Of a stretch of DNA of 11,909 bases, positions 7,874 to 11,909 are shown one piece after another; position 1 is the stretch's first letter, and the number at the start of each line of letters is the position of its first letter. Location: positions 1 to 11,909 of the forward strand of contig JBFWSL010000091.1 of assembly GCA_050248375.1 (NCBI GenBank), written 5' to 3'. Under the pieces are notes generated by a model that saw nothing but the letters and a program-made list of their open reading frames with translations, was not told where the DNA came from and ran no database searches. The stretch comes from JAYZVT01 sp050248375 (lineage in GTDB: Bacteria > Pseudomonadota > Alphaproteobacteria > Rhizobiales > Methyloligellaceae). The position numbers and the translations under genes are program-made.

Positions 7874-9166
7874 ATGAAACCCGCAGGCAGGCTCCAGGCG
7901 GCCATCGAGGTTCTCGAACAGGTGCTGGAGCGCCATCAGCCGGCGTCGCTGGCTCTGGCGGAATGGGGCAGGGCGCACCGTTTCGCGGGCTCCGGCGACC
8001 GCGCGGCGATAGGCAACCTGGTCTTCGACGCCCTGCGCCACAAAAGCTCCATCGCCGCCCGCATGGACGCGGACACGCCCCGGGCGCTGGCGCTGGGCGC
8101 CGTGGCCTTCGTCTGGCGGGAGGCGCCCGAAGCGGTGGCCGCTCTCTGTGATGGCTCCCAACACGCGCCCGCTCCCCTGGCCGATGCAGAGAGGCGTGGC
8201 CTCGAAACGCTGCTTCCCGCCGATACCCCCGCCCATGTGCGCGGCGACTTTCCCGAATGGCTGACGCCGTCGCTGGAACGCGCCTTCGGCGGCAGAGCAG
8301 CGCAGGAGGGGGCTGCGCTCGCCCGGCGCGCGCCCGTGGACCTGCGTTCAAATCCCGTCAAAGCCGGGCGCGACAAGGTGCTGAAGGGACTCGCGAAGTT
8401 CGGCGCGGTTCCCACGCCTCTGTCGCCGCTGGGTGTCCGGGTCGCGCCACCCGGCAAGGATCGGCGCTCGCCGCATCTGGAAGCCGACCCCGCTCACGGC
8501 AAGGGCTGGTTCGAGGTGCAGGACGAGGGCTCCCAGCTCGCGGCCCTGCTGGCTGGCGCCCGGCCCGGAATGCAGGTGGCGGACCTGTGCGCGGGCTCCG
8601 GCGGCAAGACGCTGGCGCTGGCCTGCGCCATGGAGAACAGGGGGCAGATCTACGCCTACGATGCCGACGCCCAGCGTCTCAGGCCCATCTTCGAGCGGCT
8701 GAAGCGCGCCGGTATCCGCAACGCCCAGGTGCTCCGCCCGGGGGAGCCGGAAGGCCTGGCGGCGCTGGAGGATAAAATGGACCTCGTTGTCGTTGATGCG
8801 CCCTGTACCGGCTCCGGCACCTGGCGGCGGCGGCCCGACGCCAAATGGCGGCTCAAGCCTGCCATGCTGGAGGAGCGCCTGAAGGAGCAGCGCGCCGTGC
8901 TCGATCTGGCCGCACCGCTGGTGAAGCCGGGCGGACGCCTCGCCTACATCACCTGTTCCGTGCTGCCAGAGGAGAACACGGACCAGGTGACGGCCTTCCT
9001 CGAGCGTCATCCCGGCTTTGCCCTCGTCCCGTTCAATGACGCCTGGCGCGAGGCGCTCCATGCCGCGCCGCCCGTCTCTTCCGACGGGCGGGAGGACACG
9101 CTGTTGCTGACCCCGGCAAGCCACGGCACCGATGGCTTTTTTGTCGCCATTCTCGCGCGGAATTAA
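7874..9166 (+). CDS. RsmB/NOP family SAM-dependent RNA m5C methyltransferase
   Basis: It is predicted to make 5-methylcytosine in RNA, most likely rRNA, using SAM. The SAM motif ADLCAGSGGKTLALA is followed by both family cysteines: Cys311 in VDAPCTGSGTWRRRPD (motif IV, product release) and Cys361 in YITCSVLPEEN (motif VI, nucleophile). The N-terminal about 130 residues are helical and recall the NusB-like region of RsmB but are shortened and divergent. At 430 residues it is close to RsmB in length. The start is ATG at 7874 with AGGAG at 7860-7864. A gene of this type between guaB and guaA is a recurring arrangement in alphaproteobacteria. It may not be the orthologue of E. coli rsmB (16S C967), because these genomes often carry more than one paralogue, so the target base is left open. 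Its stop overlaps the next ATG (TAATG). Confidence 0.93.
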   Translation: MKPAGRLQAAIEVLEQVLERHQPASLALAEWGRAHRFAGSGDRAAIGNLVFDALRHKSSIAARMDADTPRALALGAVAFVWREAPEAVAALCDGSQHAPAPLADAERRGLETLLPADTPAHVRGDFPEWLTPSLERAFGGRAAQEGAALARRAPVDLRSNPVKAGRDKVLKGLAKFGAVPTPLSPLGVRVAPPGKDRRSPHLEADPAHGKGWFEVQDEGSQLAALLAGARPGMQVADLCAGSGGKTLALACAMENRGQIYAYDADAQRLRPIFERLKRAGIRNAQVLRPGEPEGLAALEDKMDLVVVDAPCTGSGTWRRRPDAKWRLKPAMLEERLKEQRAVLDLAAPLVKPGGRLAYITCSVLPEENTDQVTAFLERHPGFALVPFNDAWREALHAAPPVSSDGREDTLLLTPASHGTDGFFVAILARN

Positions 9167-9447
9167 TGCGCTCCCCGCGGGTTGAATTCTCCGCGGCCCG
9201 TGCCCACCTGACGGGACTGTTGCGGAAGCGGGAGAGCGGCTGGCCCATGATGGACGCAGGCGAGCTTATTGAACGCGCGGCGCTGGCGGACCTGTACGGC
9301 GCTGCGCCCCCTGCGGCCGTTTCCGGCCTGCGCCTGGCCTGTTTCGGGGCTGGTGGCGCCTGGGCCGGGTTGGCTGGTGCGCTCCCCGCTTCCGCGATCC
9401 TCGCGCCGGTTGCGGGCCCCGTCCCGACAGCCCCTTGCCGGAAGTAA
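9166..9447 (+). CDS. Doubtful small ORF, unknown function; possibly a gene remnant
   Basis: The 93-codon frame begins with ATG overlapping the methyltransferase stop (TAATG) and ends 3 nt before tspO, so it fits the operon spacing exactly. The product is Ala/Gly/Pro-rich with no signal peptide or convincing membrane helix. An internal start at 9247 or 9250 (preceded by GGGAG at a longish distance) would give about 65 residues beginning MDAGELIERAALADLY. Third codon positions are less GC-biased than in the neighbours, which suggests weak or relaxed coding. The stretches ERAALADLY.AAPPA and ALPASAI loosely recall the N-terminal part of some GNAT acetyltransferases. That resemblance is from memory and unverified; if right, this is a truncated remnant without the acetyl-CoA site. 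It could also be mere spacer. Confidence 0.4.
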   Translation: MRSPRVEFSAARAHLTGLLRKRESGWPMMDAGELIERAALADLYGAAPPAAVSGLRLACFGAGGAWAGLAGALPASAILAPVAGPVPTAPCRK

Positions 9448-9450
9448 GCC

Positions 9451-9915
9451 ATGCAGGCCTTCTCGGGCACCCTCGCCAGTCTCGTCATGTTCCTGGCGCT
9501 TTGCGCGGGAGCGGCCGCGTCCGGCCTGATCTTCCGTCCGGGCGAGTGGTACCGGTCTCTCGACAAGCCCTCCTGGACCCCGCCGGACTGGCTGTTCGGT
9601 CCCGTCTGGACGCTCCTCTACGTCATGATCGCGGTGGCGGGCTGGATCATCTGGTCGAACGCACGCACCTCTCCGGCCATGACCGTCTGGTTCGTCCAGC
9701 TCGGGCTCAATGCCATCTGGTCCTGGCTGTTCTTCGGCCTGCACCGGCCAGGGCTCGCCCTCGTCGGCCTCGTGCTCCTGTGGCTGGCGGCCGCCTTTTT
9801 CGCCCTGCTGGTCTGGCCGTTCCAGCCCGTCGCCTGCGCGCTTTTCATCCCCTACCTGCTGTGGGTCGCCTACGCGGGAGCGCTCAACGTCTCGATCTGG
9901 CGCCGCAATCGCTGA
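9451..9915 (+). CDS. tspO: TspO/MBR family integral membrane protein
   Basis: This is a five-helix membrane protein that binds porphyrins and, in homologues, cholesterol-like ligands. In Rhodobacter, TspO modulates tetrapyrrole-dependent gene expression. At 154 residues it is the usual length. Family signatures are all present: WYRSLDKPSWTPPDW (33-47) between helices 1 and 2, GPVWTLLYVMIAVAGW (50-65), QLGLNAIWSWLFFG (83-96), and PYLLWVAYAGALN near the C-terminus. The start is ATG at 9451, preceded by GGAAG at 6 nt, and lies 3 nt after the small upstream ORF. It sits between the RNA methyltransferase and guaA with no tetrapyrrole gene in view, so its partner or ligand is not indicated by context. 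Confidence 0.94.
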   Translation: MQAFSGTLASLVMFLALCAGAAASGLIFRPGEWYRSLDKPSWTPPDWLFGPVWTLLYVMIAVAGWIIWSNARTSPAMTVWFVQLGLNAIWSWLFFGLHRPGLALVGLVLLWLAAAFFALLVWPFQPVACALFIPYLLWVAYAGALNVSIWRRNR

Positions 9916-9963
9916 ATTTGGCTGAAACCGCTGAATATCGGGCCCCCGGGCGCTTTCGCCCCG

Positions 9964-9990
9964 TTGCCGACTCGGCGGCCTTCGTATAAC
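9964..9990 (+). promoter_or_regulatory. Probable guaA promoter, giving a leaderless or near-leaderless mRNA
   Basis: TTGCCG (9964-9969) and TATAAC (9985-9990) are separated by 15 nt. TATAAC matches TATAAT at five of six positions and fits the TAnAWC core of the Caulobacter-type -10, whose reported spacing is shorter than in E. coli. The -10 ends 8 nt before the guaA ATG at 9999, so transcription would start at or next to the start codon. Confidence 0.5.
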
Positions 9991-9998
9991 CACCGCCC

Positions 9999-11546
9999 AT
10001 GTCGGACCGTATCCTGATCGTTGATTTCGGCAGCCAGGTCACCCAGTTGATCGCGCGCCGTATCCGCGAGGCGGGCGTCTACTGCGAGATCGTCCCCTTC
10101 CAGAAGGCCGGCCCCGCCGTCGCCGCCTTCGCGCCCAGGGGCATCATCCTGTCCGGCGGCCCCGCCAGCGTGCATGAAACCGGCTCGCCTCACGCACCCA
10201 AGGAAGTGTTCGCGTCGGGCCTGCCGGTGCTCGGCATCTGCTATGGCGAGCAGGCCATCTGCGAGCAGCTTGGCGGCAAGGTGGAGCCTTCCACCGAGCG
10301 CGAGTTCGGCCGTGCCTTCATCGAGGTGAAGGACGAGTGTCCGCTGTTCGAGGGCGTCTGGAAGAAGGGCGAGCGCCACCAGGTCTGGATGAGCCATGGC
10401 GACCGCGTCACAGCGCTGCCGAAGGGATTCCGGGTCGTCGCCGTCTCGGACAACGCGCCCTTCGCCGCCGTCTGCGACGAGAAGCGCGACTATTACGGCG
10501 TGCAGTTCCACCCGGAAGTGGTGCACACGCCCGACGGCGCCAGGCTGCTCGCCAACTTCGCCCGCCGTATCGCCGGCTGCACCGGCGACTGGAGCATGGC
10601 CCATTTCCGCAGCGAGGCGGTCGGGAAGATCCGCGAGCAGGTCGGCAAGGGCAGGGTGATTTGCGGTCTCTCCGGCGGCGTCGATTCCGCCGTGGCCGCC
10701 GTGCTGATCCACGAGGCGGTCGGCGACCAGCTCACCTGCATCTTCGTCGACCACGGGCTCATGCGCCTGAACGAGGCCGACGAGGTTGTGTCGCTGTTCC
10801 GCGGCCATCACAACATTCCGCTGGTGCATGTGGACGCCAGCGAGCGTTTCCTGAAGGCGCTGGAGGGCGTCGACGACCCCGAGAGGAAGCGCAAGACCAT
10901 CGGCGGCCTGTTCATCGAGGTGTTCGAGGCCGAAGCCGGGAAGCTCGGCGGCGCCGACTATCTGGCGCAGGGCACGCTCTACCCGGACGTGATCGAGAGC
11001 GTCTCCTTCACCGGCGGACCCTCCGTCACCATCAAGTCCCACCACAATGTCGGCGGTCTGCCCGAGCGCATGAACATGAAGCTGGTGGAGCCCCTGCGCG
11101 AGCTGTTCAAGGACGAGGTGAGGGCGCTCGGGCGCGAACTCGGCCTGCCGGAGGTCTTCGTCGGCCGCCATCCCTTTCCCGGGCCCGGCCTCGCCATCCG
11201 CGTTCCCGGCGCCATCGAGCGCGACAAGCTCGACGTGCTGCGCAAGGCCGACGCCATCTATATCGACGAGATCAGGAAGGCGGGCCTCTACGACGCCATC
11301 TGGCAGGCCTTCGCCGTGCTGCTGCCGGTGCGCACCGTGGGCGTCATGGGCGACGCCCGCACCTACGACCATGTCTGCGCCCTGCGCGCCGTCACCTCCA
11401 CCGACGGCATGACCGCGGACTTCTACCCCTTCGACATGGAGTTCCTGAGCCGGGTCTCGACCAGAATTATCAACGAGGTCAACGGCATAAACCGGGTGAC
11501 TTACGACATCACGTCAAAGCCGCCCGGCACCATCGAGTGGGAGTAG
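9999..11546 (+). CDS. guaA: GMP synthase (glutamine-hydrolysing)
   Basis: It aminates XMP to GMP using ATP and ammonia from glutamine, directly after IMP dehydrogenase in the pathway. At 515 residues it is the typical fused length. The class I glutamine amidotransferase domain (about 1-200) carries the triad Cys81 (LGICYGEQ), His171 and Glu173 (VQFHPEV). The ATP pyrophosphatase domain has the P-loop SGGVDS at 225-230 and FVDHGLMR. The C-terminal dimerisation and XMP-binding domain includes GRHPFPGPGLAIR, DARTYDH and the terminal KPPGTIEWE. The start is ATG at 9999; there is no Shine-Dalgarno sequence in the preceding 15 nt, but the protein begins exactly where the family does (ILIVDFGSQ). Its own promoter-like site lies just upstream, so it may be expressed both by read-through from the guaB block and independently. 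No T-rich terminator follows; 11547-11636 holds only weak hairpins. Confidence 0.98.
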   Translation: MSDRILIVDFGSQVTQLIARRIREAGVYCEIVPFQKAGPAVAAFAPRGIILSGGPASVHETGSPHAPKEVFASGLPVLGICYGEQAICEQLGGKVEPSTEREFGRAFIEVKDECPLFEGVWKKGERHQVWMSHGDRVTALPKGFRVVAVSDNAPFAAVCDEKRDYYGVQFHPEVVHTPDGARLLANFARRIAGCTGDWSMAHFRSEAVGKIREQVGKGRVICGLSGGVDSAVAAVLIHEAVGDQLTCIFVDHGLMRLNEADEVVSLFRGHHNIPLVHVDASERFLKALEGVDDPERKRKTIGGLFIEVFEAEAGKLGGADYLAQGTLYPDVIESVSFTGGPSVTIKSHHNVGGLPERMNMKLVEPLRELFKDEVRALGRELGLPEVFVGRHPFPGPGLAIRVPGAIERDKLDVLRKADAIYIDEIRKAGLYDAIWQAFAVLLPVRTVGVMGDARTYDHVCALRAVTSTDGMTADFYPFDMEFLSRVSTRIINEVNGINRVTYDITSKPPGTIEWE

Positions 11547-11636
11547 GGGAGGGGAAAACCCTTGCAGCCCAAGCGATTGCCGCCATGGGCTCATAGACGC
11601 CCGCACCCGCCGGAATGGGGTGCAAATCCGGGCCTT

Positions 11637-11873
11637 TCAGCCGCGTGACGGAGACTTTTTCCCGGGCTTTGCTGTGCCCTTGCCCTTGGGATTGTATTTC
11701 ACCGGCTCGCCCGGCTTGCGCCCCGGGGCGGGCTCCAGGATCGCCAGCGGATCGCTGGCCGGAAAGGTGTCGTCCAGGGACTCGTCCAGCAGCTCGTCCA
11801 CGAATTTCCGTTTGCGCCGGGTCCGCTCGGCCGCGTCCGTATCCCGGGTCGCTTTTTTGCTCGGTCCGGTCAT
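11637..11873 (-). CDS. Small charged hypothetical protein with FPASDP motif
   Basis: This 78-residue protein is rich in Lys, Arg, Asp and Glu and has no signal peptide or membrane segment. A basic N-terminal half (ERTRRKRK) leads into an acidic segment with LDDTFPASDPLAI. A Lys/Gly/Pro-rich, probably disordered tail ends in GKKSPSRG. The start is ATG at 11873 because GGAGG (11884-11880) lies 6 nt upstream; the in-frame ATG at 11879 directly abuts that sequence and is too close. The (E/D)..(F)PASDP(P/L)A motif recurs in small uncharacterised proteobacterial proteins (known pattern, function unknown to me). It is convergent with guaA, whose stop lies 90 nt away. Confidence 0.72.
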   Translation of the reverse strand: MTGPSKKATRDTDAAERTRRKRKFVDELLDESLDDTFPASDPLAILEPAPGRKPGEPVKYNPKGKGTAKPGKKSPSRG

Positions 11874-11909
11874 CGTCATCCTCCGGATGAGAATATCGCC
11901 CCGCATCCC

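Noticed and set aside
11566..11623. Hairpins AGCCCA/TGGGCT and GCACCC/GGGTGC between guaA and the convergent small gene
   Set aside because: Loops are large and no T run follows in either direction, so they do not qualify as intrinsic terminators.

Overview
The window is GC-rich bacterial DNA, most likely from an alphaproteobacterium. The evidence is the gene order Ppx/GppA - rlmE - guaB - RsmB-like methyltransferase - guaA, and promoter-like sites that fit the relaxed alphaproteobacterial pattern (TTGnnn and GCTAnAnC-like -10) better than the E. coli consensus. A block of exactly 100 N at 2163-2262 marks a scaffold gap, so this is a draft or metagenome assembly. No family assignment below was confirmed by a search; all rest on reading motifs.

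Layout. Positions 1-924 (minus strand) hold the N-terminal half of glutaminyl-tRNA synthetase (glnS, cut by the window edge), preceded by a tRNA-Gln(CTG) gene with its own promoter-like site. The enzyme and its substrate tRNA are therefore probably co-transcribed. A divergent promoter region (925-1130) separates them from a plus-strand run. That run starts with a secreted caspase-like (C14) protein with C-terminal Sel1 and peptidoglycan-binding segments, interrupted by the gap. It is followed by UDP-glucose 6-dehydrogenase (ugd).

From 4113 to 11546 lies a plus-strand housekeeping block: a Ppx/GppA-family phosphatase, the 23S rRNA 2'-O-methyltransferase RlmE (4 nt later), IMP dehydrogenase (guaB), an RsmB/NOP-family m5C methyltransferase, a small doubtful ORF, a TspO/MBR membrane protein, and GMP synthase (guaA). 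GuaB and GuaA catalyse the two consecutive steps IMP to XMP to GMP. Two RNA methyltransferases and a possible (p)ppGpp/polyphosphate phosphatase sit with them, so the block joins guanine nucleotide supply with ribosome maturation and possibly stringent control. guaA has a -10-like element so close to its ATG, and so little Shine-Dalgarno sequence, that it may be leaderless.

The right end (11637-11873, minus) encodes a small charged protein with an FPASDP motif, convergent with guaA.

I found no CRISPR array, insertion sequence, phage gene or complete new system. The least ordinary points are the tRNA-Gln/glnS pair with an 11-bp direct repeat in its spacer, the caspase-Sel1-PG-binding protein, the predicted leaderless guaA, the orphan ORF wedged between the methyltransferase and tspO, and competing hairpins after guaB.
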